Shown here piece after piece: positions 30,655-41,128 of a DNA stretch of 64,000 bases. The first letter of the stretch is position 1. Every line of letters starts with the position of its first letter. The notes under the pieces are model-generated. The model saw only the letters and a list, made by a program, of their open reading frames with translations, made no database searches and was not told the DNA's origin. Made by a program: the position numbers and the translations under genes. The stretch is from Bog-473 sp963756025 (GTDB taxonomy: Bacteria > Actinomycetota > Acidimicrobiia > Acidimicrobiales > RAAP-2): the NCBI GenBank assembly GCA_963756025.1, contig CAVWMF010000008.1, forward strand, positions 1-64,000, written 5' to 3'.

Positions 30655-33278
30655 GTGTCCAGGGGGAGCACGTCGGTGAATCCGGCCCTCGCCGCCACCG
30701 CGTGGTACCGGTTTCGCGCCACGTTTCATCAGCGACGCCGCGCCTATATCTCGGTGGTCCTCCTCGTCAGGTCTGGTGGGTGGCATGGCCATGGCCAGCC
30801 TGGCCGCGGCGCGGCGGACGCAGGGTTCGTTCACCACCTTCTTGGCCAGTACCAACCCTCCCGACCTCGGTGTCACCATCTACGGCGATAACGCCAACGA
30901 TGCCTCATCCAACCCCAACTATTCGCCCCAACTGACGAGGAATATCGCTCACCTGGCTCATGTGCGCCACGTCGAGGCGGGAATCGAGATCACCGCGGCT
31001 CCTCTGCGGCCCAACGGTGCGCCTCGGCTGGAATCAGTGGCATTGGCTTACCCGATCGCCAGCGTCGACGGCCTCTTCTTCGATCAGGATCGTGTCGCCG
31101 TGACGGCGGGCCGGATGGCTGAACCCCGAATCGGCCGAACGAAATCATGATGACCCCGCTGGCAGCGCACCAGCTTGGTTATCACGTCGGCGAGAGGATC
31201 CCCTACGGGATCTATTCGCACGCCCAGCAGAATGAACCTGGAATTGGCACGCCACGGGTGGCGCCAACGATCAGGTTCAACGCAACGTTGGTCGGTCTCG
31301 CCACGTTGAGCTCGGAGATCGTCGAGGACGACATCGATCGCGTCCCGACATTCATCATCTTGACGCCGGCGTTGGCCCGAGAGGTCCTGTCGCACCCGAA
31401 GCAGCAATTTCACCGGAGCGGAGACGTTCGGGATCCAGACGGTACAATGGCAGTCGTGAGGTCGCCGAGCTGTGGAGTCCGAGCTGGCAAAGTTGATCCC
31501 TCCGGGCGTCGTCACGACCGTCCATGCCACCACTCCCGTGGAGGCGAAAGCGGATCGGCCATAAAGCCAATCGCCATCGCTCTCGGGGTGTTCGGTGGCG
31601 TCGCGCTTCTGGCCGCGTTCCTCATCGCCGGCCAAGCCATCTCCCGCCGAGTGCGCGCCGGCGCTGAAGACGCTCACGGTGCTTCGCTCCCTCGGCGCCG
31701 ACCCGCTGACCGCGGCGGCCGACGGGATGATAGGGGATTCTGGGGCCGATCGTGATCGGAACACTCGTTGGCGGTCGGCTGTGGCGGTGGCCCTTTCACC
31801 GCTTGTCCCCCCTCGGCCCGGTGCGCGCCGTCTATCCCGAGGACGGGGTTCTCCGCCGATTGGACCGTGCTCGGCCTGGGTGTCGTGGTGTTGATCGGCG
31901 TGCTCGGCGCGACGGCGGTGATCGTGACCTTCAGGACCTTGCCCCACCGGGCGGCTGCGCCGAGCGCAGCTCGCTCCTCCCACAGGTCAAGCGTCGCACA
32001 GGCCGGAGCGACGGCGGGCCTTCCTGCCTCGGGCGTCGTCGGCGTGCGTATGGCGCTCGAACCCGGGCGGTGGCCGATCGGGGGTACCGGTGCGGTCGGC
32101 GCTCCTCGGTACGGCACTTGCCGTGGTCTTGGCGGTGGCCACCGTCATCTTCGGCAGCAGCCTGCAGACCTTGGTGACGACTCCGCCCTCTATGGATGGA
32201 ACTGGAACTACATGTTGAGCCAGGTGGGTTCCGGGGGCGGCAACGTGCCACCGCAGGCCTTTGCCTTGCTGGCACGGGACCGCGACGTCGCGGCCTACAC
32301 CGGGGTCAGTCTATATCGATGCCGAGATCGAAGGACAGAACATGCCGTTTCTCTTCGGCGAAGGCGCGAGCCACGTCTGACGCCGGCGATGCTGTCGGGT
32401 CACCCGGTCGAGAAGAAGAATCAGATCGTGCTCGGGGCAGCCACGATGGCGCAGCTCCACAAGCGTCTGGGGGACTGCTGTCACTGTTTCCTACGGCAGC
32501 CCGCAAGGATGCGCCGATCTATGTGCCGCCGACGAAGCTCATGATCGTCGGGACGGCCACGTTGCCTGCGGTGGGATTCGCCAGCATCATCTCGGATCAC
32601 ACGTCCATGGGGACAGGCGCCTTCGTCTCCAACGCCGTCTTGCCGACGGCATTCCTGCGGGCCATGGAGAGCCCCGACGCGACCCTCAATGGCCCGAATC
32701 TGGCCTTGGTGCGGATGCGCTGCCACGTCTCACCCTCGGCCGGACGGGCGGATCTGCAACGCATTGCCCGAGCGGCTAACAGGGCGTTCGCCGACGTGCC
32801 CGATGGTGGAGGTCAGGCGACACCGTCGCTGTTGTCGGAGTCCAACGTCCAGCGGAGATCGTCAACTACCGCACCATCGGTGGTACCCCCATCCTTCTCG
32901 TCTCTGGACTCGCCCTCGGAGCGGTCACCGCACTTGCCTTGACCCTGGCCGCATCGGTGCGGCGCCGCCGGCGCGACCTGGCCCTGCTGAAGACGCTGGG
33001 TTTCACCCAACGACAGCTGGCGGCCGCCATCTCATGGCAGGCCTCGGTGGCGGCATTAGTGGGGATCGTGGTCGGCGTGCCGGTCGGGATCGTCCTGGGA
33101 CGATGGTTGTGGATTCTGTTCGCTCAGTTGATCTACGCCGTACCCGAACCGACCGTTCCGGTTCTCTGGGTCGCTCCTCATTGCGGTCGCCACTGTGATC
33201 CTGTCCAACGTCGTGGCGGCCGTTCCGGCACGCAACGCCGCCCGCACGCCCACGGCCCTCATGCTCCGGGCGGAGTGA
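30655..33278 (+). CDS. FtsX-family ABC transporter permease (copy B)
   Basis: Paralogue of copy A, about 870 residues. N-terminus TAWYRFRATFHQRRRAYISV with the first helix, then GGMAMASLAAARRTQGSFTT after a frame change. Middle region IVLGAATMAQLHKRLGD matches copy A nearly word for word. C-terminal FtsX part RRRRDLALLKTLGFTQRQLA, WQASVAALVGIVVGVPVGIV, ending AARTPTALMLRAE. GTG at 30655, or 30676 as alternative. Many frameshifts (near 30770, 31120, 31480, 31750, 31840, 32090, 32320, 32490, 32850, 33180). It has no adjacent ATPase; the one at 26.3 kb is the nearest on the same strand. Confidence 0.85.
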
Positions 33279-34024
33279 GACGGGGTCGCCAGGTCACCCT
33301 GCCGTCGTCGGGAGGGATCGTCGTCGGAGGGGTCGGGGCGGTCAGGATGCGACGAATCTGCTGCACGTCGCTCTTCGCCTTCACGATATTGGCCGACGCG
33401 GCCTTTACGGAGCCCCGGGAGGGCGCCAGCAGATCATGATTGGCATTCCACTGCGACGGCGTGTAGCCGAGCAACGTGGAGGCGACATCCGCTGTGCCGT
33501 TGGTGGCTGATTCGATCTGCGCATTGAGGTCGTCGATAAGTGGTTGCAGGGCGGCCTATTTGCCGGGTTCACGTGCGAGGCTGCTTTGGCGGAGAGGCGG
33601 TGAGGTTGGGGATACCGTGACGTCGATGGCGTCGGAGGTGGCCGCGAGGCGTGCCGCCGGAAGGACAAGCGCCAACACGCGGTAGGAGGTGAAGATGGTC
33701 GACGAGTCGGCCAGGGCCGTCGCAACGGTCGTATCGCCGGCGATCTTGGTGCCGAACGCCTGCAGGGGCGCGATGTCGGCCTGGAGATACGCCACGAGTG
33801 ATGCGGCGCTCGAGCCGAGGCGACTGGTCGCGTTGACCTTCGAGATCGCCGCGTGCAGATCGTTCGTCCGCAGGGTGATGGCCGCTGCGGCCTTGGCCTG
33901 AATCGTCGCGAGACTCTGCGTGGCTGGCCGCCGGTGAAGCAGCCAAGGCCGACGCGCTGCCCAGTCCCACGACGGCGACGGTGCTCAGAGCGACTGCTCC
34001 GAGGCGCAGTCCGTTCTTCGACAT
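33259..34024 (-). CDS. Secreted protein of unknown function
   Basis: About 255 residues with a clear signal peptide (KNGLRLGAVALSTVAVVGLG, cleavage around ASALAASP). The rest is Ala-rich and probably helical, with segments such as AYLQADIAPLQAFGTKIAGD, FTSYRVLALVLPAARLAATS and a C-terminal YTPSQWNANHDLLAPSRGSV. I recognise no family. Frameshifts are near 33890, 33600 and 33440. Its end overlaps the 3' end of permease copy B by 20 bp on the opposite strand. Divergent from the OmpR-type regulator, which could control it. Confidence 0.65.
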
Positions 34025-34177
34025 GGTGCTCCTCTCGTCGGATCACCCGTGTGATCCCGCTTCACTCCTTTGATCCTGGGGGGAGTGACGTCAGGTTTGT
34101 GTGTGGCAAACATGAGGGTTTTGTAATGGTGGCCGGAATTTCGCCCATTTCACTTCTCCAAGTGCCAGGCTGGGGCC

Positions 34178-34856
34178 GTGGACACGCAGCACGGCACCGT
34201 GGTGGTGATCGAAGACGATCCGCACATCGCCGACCTCGTCGATCTTTACCTCCGTCGGGACGGCTATCGCGTGTTGCTCGCCCGGGACGGCGACCAAGGC
34301 TTGAACCTCATCCGTCAGGAGGAGCCCTGGATCGTCATCCTCGACGTCGGACTCCCCGGTGAGCTCGACGGATTCGACGTCTGTCGTCGCATCCGGGCCA
34401 AAGGCAATCTCCCCGTCCTGTTCCTGACTGCCCGGGACGACGAGGTGGATCGCATTCTCGGCCTCGAGCTGGGGGCGGACGACTACCTCGTGAAACCGTT
34501 CTCCCCGCGGGAGTTGGTGGCTCGGGTGCGGGCCATTCTTCGCCGCACTCGGGACGTCGCCCCTCCACAAGAGGTCGTCGGCATCGGAGACCTGGAAGTG
34601 GATCTTCGGCGCCGTGAGGCGCGCCGAGCTGGGAGAGGCTGTTGCCCTGACCACCCGCGAGTTCGATCTGTTGGCGTTCTTGTCCGGGAACATCGGTCTC
34701 GCCCTTTCGCGTCAGCAGCTCCTCGATGGCGTCTGGGGCGCCGATTGGTACGGCGACGAACGCACCGTGGATGTCCATGTCGCCCAGCTCCGCAAGAAGC
34801 TGGGCGAGAGCCTTCCCCTCGCCACGGTGTGGGGCGTCGGCTACAGGTTCGGATGA
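34178..34856 (+). CDS. OmpR/PhoB family response regulator
   Basis: About 226 residues. Receiver: VVVIEDDPHIADLVDLYLRR, phospho-Asp in IVILDVGLPGELDG, LTARDDEVDRILGLELGADD, VKPFSPRELVARVRAILRR. Winged helix: LTTREFDLLAFLSGNIGLAL and ERTVDVHVAQLRKKLGESLP, ending WGVGYRFG. One frameshift near 34625 at the domain linker. GTG start at 34178. The stop overlaps the ATG of the following sensor kinase, making a standard two-component pair. The signal is unknown. Confidence 0.92.
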
Positions 34857-36248
34857 AGGGGTCCGCTGCGGAGCCGACTGATGACGGCCTTCGTCGGACT
34901 TGTGGCCGGCGTGCTCATCATTGCCGGAGCCGGAAGCATCATCTTGACCCACAACGCGGCGCGCAAGCAGGCGACGCAGCAGTTGGTGACCGAGGCACAG
35001 TCGCTCACGGCGGGGGCCAGCCGCACCCAGCGCCTCGCTGCACTGAATACGGTGCGTCGGGTCTTGCGCCTCGCAGATGCCCGCTTCATCACGAGTGAGC
35101 GCTCGCGGGGTTGTGACATCCCCTCTTCCTCCGGGACTGACCGTCGTCGGACCTGAACCCGCAGGCCCTCTTGTCCGGTGACACGGTGTCCGGACGGGAC
35201 GGCAACCTCGTGTTTGCCGCGGCCCCGGTGACCCTCACGCCCGCGGAGCGCACCCAACTCAGGCTCCGGGGGCAGATCGCGATCGTCCTGACGCGCGAGG
35301 TGGGGGATCTCGGGTCCCAGCTGGGGCTACTTCCTCGTCTCCGGAGGGGTCGCCTTGCTCATTGCCGCGCTCGTGGCCTGGCAGTTGAGCCGCCGCCTCT
35401 CGCGACCGCTCGTGGAGGCCATGGAGGCAACGGCGCGCATTGCGGCCGGGGATCTCGACAGTCAGGTGCCTGTGCGGGCCAACGATTACGCCGAGTCGAT
35501 GTCATTGGGACGCTCGATCAACGAGATGGCACAGACGCTCAAAGATGGGCGAAGCCGGGAACGCCAGCTGCTGTTGTCGGTCTCGCATGAACTGCGGACA
35601 CCCCTCACCTCGATTCGGGGCTTCGCCGAAGCGATCACGGACGGGGCAGTAGAAGACACCACGCGGGCGGCGGAAGTGATCATCGCCGAGTCCCGTCGCC
35701 TGGAGCGATTGGTCGGGGACCTGCTCGATCTCACCAAGCTCGAGTCCCGGCAGATGTCAATCGCGGCTCCGACCATCCGATGTGGCCGAAGTCGTGCACA
35801 CCACAGCGGAAGGCTTCCGGCCCCCTGCCGAGAGGAATGGCTTGCATCTTGTGGTCGAGGTGCCGTCAGAGGACATGCGGCCGATGCTGGTCGACCCCGA
35901 TCGGCTGGCGCAGATTCTGGCCAATCTCATCGAGAATGCGCTCACATTCGCCCGCTCCCGCGTGAACGTGGCCCTGCGCGTCGACGACACCGTCGTCACC
36001 CGAGACGCAGATCATCACGGTCGAGGACGATGGCCCGGGCATCGCACCGGCCGATCTGGCGCGGGTCTTCGAACGCTTCTACCAGGCGGATACGTCCGAA
36101 TCGGCAATTCGGATCCGGGCTCGGACTGGCCATCGTCGCCGAGTTGGCATCGGCCATGGGTGCCACCGTCCGGGCGGAGTCGCCGATCTACCCGACCGGT
36201 GGATCACGCTTTACGGTGACACTCGGGACCCACGAGCCGGCTCGCTAA
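34853..36248 (+). CDS. Sensor histidine kinase with HAMP domain
   Basis: About 465 residues. One N-terminal helix (MTAFVGLVAGVLIIAGAGSI), an extracytoplasmic segment, a second helix (VSGGVALLIAALVAWQLS), HAMP (RRLSRPLVEAMEATARIAAG), HisKA with phospho-His in LSVSHELRTPLTSIRGFAEA, N-box LANLIENALTFARS and G-boxes EDDGPGIAPADLARVFERFY and GSGLGLAIVAELASA. Frameshifts are near 34862 (in a G run), 35130, 35330, 35770, 36010 and 36100. ATG at 34853 overlaps the regulator stop. The last bases overlap the convergent mscL gene. Confidence 0.9.
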
Positions 36249-36732
36249 CTGCAACTCGGTGTGCGGTCCCGGCTCGACGACGACCCGGCGGCCGAGCCGG
36301 GATCAGACTGGACTCGGGACGGCGGCACCTCGCTGCCACAGAACTTGCACTTCGTTGCCGCCAAGCGGGAGGCCGTCCGACAGGCAGCTCGGGCACTCTT
36401 TGCTGGGAGCGGGGTCGCCGAAGACGCTCGTTCCCCGTCTTCTTCATGTAGGCCCGGTAGGGCACGACGAGAATGAAGTAGATGACGGCCATGAAAATGA
36501 TGAAGTAGATGATGGCGGCCAAGAACGCGCCGACGTCGATCCTCTGTCCGTTGATGGTCCACCCGAGGCCGTTTGCCCCCGCACCCCCGCCGCCGGCGGC
36601 GTTGATGAGCGGAGTGATGACGTTGTCCGTGAAGGATTTGATGAGCGTGCTGAATGCCAGGGCGACAACGAGGCCGACGGCAATGACGATCAGCTCGCCC
36701 TGCATGAGGAAGTTCCTGAAACCCTTGAGCAT
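36245..36732 (-). CDS. mscL: Large-conductance mechanosensitive channel with C-terminal zinc ribbon
   Basis: Channel opened by membrane tension that releases solutes on osmotic downshock. Residues 1-95 are a normal MscL: FRNFLMQGELIVIAVGLVVA, the TM1 helix, IDVGAFLAAIIYFIIFMAVI (TM2) and VVPYRAYMKK. After a frameshift near 36440 the tail encodes two cysteine pairs, ECPSC and, after a second shift near 36370, KCKFCGSEVPP, forming a zinc-ribbon-like end. A Ser/Gly-rich stretch reaches the stop at 36245. Such tails occur in some actinobacterial MscL proteins. About 160 residues, longer than the classical 130-150. Confidence 0.9.
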
Positions 36733-36746
36733 CGCTCACTCCTTTG

Positions 36747-37312
36747 CTAGTGGTCCTGGCTCCCCTCGGGGCCCGGACGCTGGGCAAGACGATACCGACA
36801 AATCGCTTCGAGGTGAGGACCCGTCCGGCATCGCCGTCGGCTCCGGCTCGAGACGGAGCGGCTCAGGCCGCCGGAGCGATGCACGAGCACCGGGCAATGT
36901 GCGTTGGTGGCGCAGTACTCGCTCACCGATCCGATCACCATTCCGACGAACTCGCCGTGTCCGCGACTGCCGACGACCAAGAGGTCGGCCCCCTTTGACT
37001 CCTCGACGAGGAGCTGGGCCGGGATGTCCCTGCAGCACGCGGTGGCGATCTCGATGGCGGGGTGTTTGGCCCGAACGTCGGCTTCAACCTTGCTCGAGGG
37101 CCTTCTGCACATCCTGCTCGGGGTCGTATCCCTCGGGGATCGGCACGGCCCAGCCATAGGTCGTCGGCCAGTCCCAGGTCATGACGATCTCGAGCGTTGC
37201 GCTCGGTCAGTTCGGCCTGACGCGCTGCCCACTCGAGGGCCTCCAGAGAAGCGGCGGAGCCGTCGATTCCCACCACGACTCCCCGCGCCTTCGCCGCTTG
37301 TTCCGTTGCCAT
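36747..37312 (-). CDS. Universal stress protein (UspA family)
   Basis: Single Usp domain, about 150-185 residues depending on the true stop. N-terminal ATP-contacting strand GVVVGIDGSAASLEALEWAA; C-terminal ATP-binding motif VVGSRGHGEFVGMVIGSVSE, then the usual CPVLVHR end. A frameshift near 37100-37180 joins the halves. ATG at 37312. The reading frame runs about 35 residues past the usual Usp end, so a further shift near 36870 may hide the real stop. It lies next to mscL and the alcohol dehydrogenase on the same strand, in keeping with a stress group. Confidence 0.88.
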
Positions 37313-37377
37313 CGTGCCTTCTCCTCTTGATCCTGTACCGGGCGGGTCAGTCTGACCGCAGGCCCGTATCCCGCTGC

Positions 37378-38459
37378 TCACCGGAACCTACCCGGACCGG
37401 ACACCTCCACGACGTGACCGGGCCCGGTGACTCGGATCATCGATCCCGCTCTACTGCCGGGGTGAACGAGAACTGCCGCACCGTTCACCCGATCCTGAGC
37501 CAGATCGACCAGAGCCGCGTTGGCATCATCGAAGGGGTAGGAACTGGTGGAAACCTTGATCCCGATCCGGGCGGCCGCTTCGAGGAACGTCGGTCCCGTC
37601 GGTCCGGGTGTTCGCTGTCACGCTGCGCAGCGATCGTTCCTCGAAGAGATGGCGGTCGTAGTTCAGCGACGGAATGTCGCTGAGATAGATCCCGGCAATG
37701 GCCAGTGTGCCGCCACGGTCCAGTGCTTCCATGGCCCGCGGCACGAGGGAGCCGACCGGCGCGAACAAGATGGCCGCATCCAGTGGTTCCGGTGGCATGT
37801 CCGCCGCGTCCCCGGCGCTGCTCGCCCCGAGTTCGAGGGCGAGCTGCCGAGCGGCCGGCGACCGGGTCATGACGTGGAGGCGGGCGCCTTCGGCGAGGGC
37901 GATCTGGGCGGTCAGGTGGGCCGACCCTCCGAACCCGTAGATCCCGAGACGGCCCCCTGGCGGTAGGTCCGCGCGACGCAGGGCCCGAAAGCCGATGATG
38001 CCGGCGCAAAGGAGCGGCGCGGCCTCGATGTCGCTGAAAACATCCGGGATCGGATAGGCGTAGGACTCGTTGACGGTCACGTAGTCGGCATAACCGCCAT
38101 CGAGGTCCCAGCCGGTGAAGCTGGGATTCAGGCAGAGATTTTCACGGCCCGTGCGGCAGAACGGGCAGATCCCGCAGGTATGGGCCAACCACGGGATGCC
38201 GACGCGATCGCCCGGATCGAATCGGGTGGATTCTGGGCCGACCGCATCGACCCGTCCGACGACCTCGTGGCCGGGAATGACCAAAGGGTGTTTCGGCGGA
38301 AGATCGCCCTCGGCCAGGTGGAGGTCGGTGCGACAGACGCCGCAGACGCTCACACGCACCCTGACCTGCCCGGACCCGGTTCGGGTTTCTCGCGTCGTAT
38401 GGGCGTCAGGGGATGGGTGCTGCATCGGGCCGGGGCTCGTCGACTGCCCAAGCCCGCAT
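37378..38459 (-). CDS. Zinc-dependent alcohol dehydrogenase
   Basis: Medium-chain dehydrogenase of about 360 residues, AdhP-like. Catalytic zinc region VSVCGVCRTDLHLAEGDLPP and GHEVVGRVDAVG; structural zinc cysteines in HTCGICPFCRTGRENLC; NAD(P) motif IYGFGGSAHLTAQIALAEGA. The start is put at 38459 (MRAWAVDEP), with a frameshift near 38415 rejoining EKPEPGPGQVRVRV; this gives the family's usual N-terminus. A second shift near 37595 leads through RIGIKVSTSSYPFDDANAAL to a stop at 37378. Broad aldehyde/alcohol substrates are usual for the subfamily. Confidence 0.87.
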
Positions 38460-38565
38460 CAACTCTGTCGCCATCAGCTGGCTCCCTTCCCTGGCCCGAT
38501 CCGATCCGCAGCACCAGGTCTACTCGCGGAAGGGCCCGAGAGGGAAGGAGTCCACGATCGCTTCG

Positions 38566-39481
38566 TCAGCTGTGGTCCGTCCGATACGCCGATGCAACTT
38601 CGGTCGAACGCTTGGCTTCGTACATGGCGCCGTCCGCCCGGTGAATGAGGCTGTCCGAATCGTCACCCACGGTGAAATGTGCCACTCCGACACTCACCCC
38701 TACGGCATGGGTCGCGCCGTTCCGGCACCGCACGGGTTCGTTGAAACCCGCGATGATGCGCTCGAGGAAGGCATTCATGGCTGTCTGGTCAGTGAGGTCG
38801 TGCAACAAGCAGCACAAACTCGTCGCCGCCGAAGCGGCCGGCAGCGTCTCCCGGGCGCAGCGCTCCCGACAGTCTTTCGCCGATCACCCGGAGGATCTCA
38901 TCTCCCCGGTCGTGGCCATGAAGATCGTTGATGGCTTTGAATCCGTTGAGATCCAAGAAGACCAGAGTGGGCACCCTTTCCAGGGCGAGCGAATCATCGA
39001 GCTCCTTGAGAAATGCGGTTCGATTGAGCAGACCGGTCAAACCGTCATGCGTCGCCTGATGGGCGATCTGGCGCTCGATGGCCCGGCGGCTGCTGATCTC
39101 GCGCACGATGCTCACCGAGCCGAGCACGCTGCCGTCGTCATCGCGGAGCGACGAGACGGCCACCTCCACGAGGAGGTCACGACCGTCGAGAGAGCGTTGC
39201 AGGAGTTCACCGTTCCAGTGGCCGTCCCGGGCCACGACGGCGGCTATCGCCCCGATATCGGCATGTCCTTCCTCGTCGAACATCGCCAGCAGTTCCCCGA
39301 TGTTGCGCCCGAGGGCGTCTTCTCCGGCGATTCCATAGAGTTGCTGGGCGGCGGGATTGGCAAAGGTCACCCGGCCGTTGATGTCGGTTGCGATGACGGC
39401 GTCGGACACGTGCTCGAGAATTCGCCTGAGATATCGCTCCGCCTGGCTGTACGGCGTTGTCTTCGCTCCCATGGCATCCAA
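38566..39481 (-). CDS. PAS-GGDEF diguanylate cyclase
   Basis: About 305 residues making cyclic di-GMP from GTP. PAS domain: YLRRILEHVSDAVIATDING, FANPAAQQLYGIAGEDALGR, with a PAC end LGSVSIVREISSR. GGDEF domain: HDGLTGLLNRTAFLKELDDS, LDLNGFKAINDLHGHDRGDE, active-site RFGGDEFVLL preceded by an RPGD inhibitory-site motif at the canonical spacing, so product feedback is expected. A frameshift near 38815 splits it just after the active site; the end is VSVGVAHFTVGDDSDSLI. ATG at 39481, a second ATG at 39472. No EAL domain. Confidence 0.9.
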
Positions 39482-39681
39482 GGTTGAAAGAACCGCATCT
39501 CAGGCGCCCCAATAGGCTCTCAAAAGCCTCCCAACTTGGGACTTTGGCCCGAAGATGCAGTCGCCTGGGGTCCGCACGTCGTCCGGCCCAGGTTGCGGCA
39601 GCGTGCGGAGGGACGGGTGCCCCCGATCCGGAGCCTGTGCTGTGGCTTGCCCCGCCGTGCCGTGGCCGCCGAGAATGCGCC

Positions 39682-40923
39682 ATGGACAACGCGGAGGGGG
39701 CGCCGCAGTTCACGCCGTTCCCGCCGGTACCGGTTGACGCGGACGGTGCTGATTCTCGTCGTCATGGGGGTCACGGCGGCCTTGGTCACCCTGCTGCCAT
39801 CCTCCACCGCCAAGAGTCGTCGCCCCGGGCTTCGAGCCAACGTGTCCGCGGCTCCGTCCACGACCACGACGACGACCTCTCCGTTCCGGCATGTACCGCC
39901 CGGTCCCCCGGCTGATCAACGGACGATGTCGCTGATCGACACCATCGGCGGAGCGATCTCGCCGAAGTCGGTCTCGGCCTCGGACACCGGGCTGGTCTTC
40001 GCCCAGAACATGATGTACAGGCACACCATGACGGTCTACAACAGCAGCGGCGAGCCTGGTGACCACCATCCCCGACACCGTTGACCTGAGCCAGTTCGGC
40101 ATCGCCGGCCATCCGGGCGTGACCCATGGAGCGCCGGTCGAGGCGGCCTTCACCCCCGATGCCAAGTACGCCTACGTCTCCAACTACTCGATGTACGGCG
40201 CCGGTCAGGGCCCCGAGGGCAGTGACACCTGCACTCCGCAATCGGCCGAGCGGCCGGCGACACCCCGAGCTACGTGTACCGGGTCAACACGGCCACTCTG
40301 GCGATCGATCAGGTGATCCAGGTGGGGTTGGTCCCCAAGTTCTTGCAGGTGACCCCGGACGGCCGCTACGTACTGGTGGCCAACTGGTGCTCGTGGAACC
40401 TCAGCGTGATCGATGTGGCTCAAGCCAAAGTGGTGGCCACCCTCCCCATGGGTGCGTACCCACGGGGCATCGCCATCTCGCCCGACTCCTCCACCGCGTA
40501 CGTGGCCATCATGGGCGGCGACAGCGTGGTCAAGGTCAACCTGGCCACGCTGACCGAAGAGGGCTCGTTCGTCGTGGGTGAGAATCCTCGCCACCTGGTC
40601 ATGGACCCGGCCGGCCGCTATCTCTACGCCTCGCTGAACGCCCCGGGCGAGGTGGTCAAGGTGGATCTGACAACGACCAGGTGGTCGGGTCGGTGCACAC
40701 CGGCGTGGACTGCCGGTCGCTGGCCATCTCCACCGACGGGACGGCTCTCTACGTCGTCAACTACGACTCGAACACGATCACCAAGCTCCGAGCCAGCGAT
40801 CTTTCGGTGATCCAGACGATCTCAACCGGCGTCAATCCCATCGGCATCACCTACGACGCCACCACCGGCAACGTGTGGGTGGCGGTCTACACGGGTCAGA
40901 TCCTGGTCTTCGCCGACCGGTAG
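39682..40923 (+). CDS. Membrane-anchored YVTN-type beta-propeller protein
   Basis: About 413 residues. One N-terminal helix (TVLILVVMGVTAALVTLLP), a Thr/Pro-rich linker, then repeated propeller blades: FTPDAKYAYVSNYS, VTPDGRYVLVANWCSWNLSV, ISPDSSTAYVAIMGGDSVVK, MDPAGRYLYASLNAPGEVVK, ISTDGTALYVVNYDSNTITK. Such YncE-like proteins sit outside the membrane; some bind nucleic acid or cell-wall ligands, many are uncharacterised. ATG at 39682. Frameshifts are near 39725, 40058, 40255 and 40675. A strong hairpin terminator follows. Confidence 0.82.
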
Positions 40924-40970
40924 CGCGAGTGCAGATCGGTGCCCGGGCAACCGCGGGCCCAGAACGGAGA

Positions 40971-41007
40971 AGGAGATGGCCGGACCCCCCCTGTCCGGCC
41001 ATCTCCT
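40971..41007 (+). terminator. Strong hairpin terminator
   Basis: A perfect 15-bp stem, AGGAGATGGCCGGAC and GTCCGGCCATCTCCT, with a seven-base loop CCCCCCT, 48 bp after the beta-propeller stop. It lacks a U-tract on this strand, as is common in high-GC actinobacteria. It lies between convergent genes, so it may stop transcripts from both sides. Confidence 0.75.
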
Positions 41008-41060
41008 GAAAACCGGTGTTCTGAGTCACCCCCCCTCACAACACCCTTGGATCTCTTCGA

Positions 41061-41095
41061 TCCGTAACGTATGTTTAATACATTCGTAACGTAAT
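41061..41095. repeat. CGTAACGTA direct repeat in AT-rich gap
   Basis: TCCGTAACGTATG at 41061-41073 and TTCGTAACGTAAT at 41083-41095 are near-identical direct repeats spaced 22 bp centre to centre, in a markedly AT-rich stretch in an otherwise GC-rich region. It is located between two convergent genes, where a promoter operator is not expected. Meaning unknown. Confidence 0.5.
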
Positions 41096-41128
41096 TTCTA
41101 GGTGCGGAGCCGCTTTTTTACTTTTCCC

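Noticed and set aside
40971..41007. Hairpin considered as part of a CRISPR or transposon end
   Set aside because: Single copy, no spacers and no transposase; its place just after a stop codon makes it a terminator.
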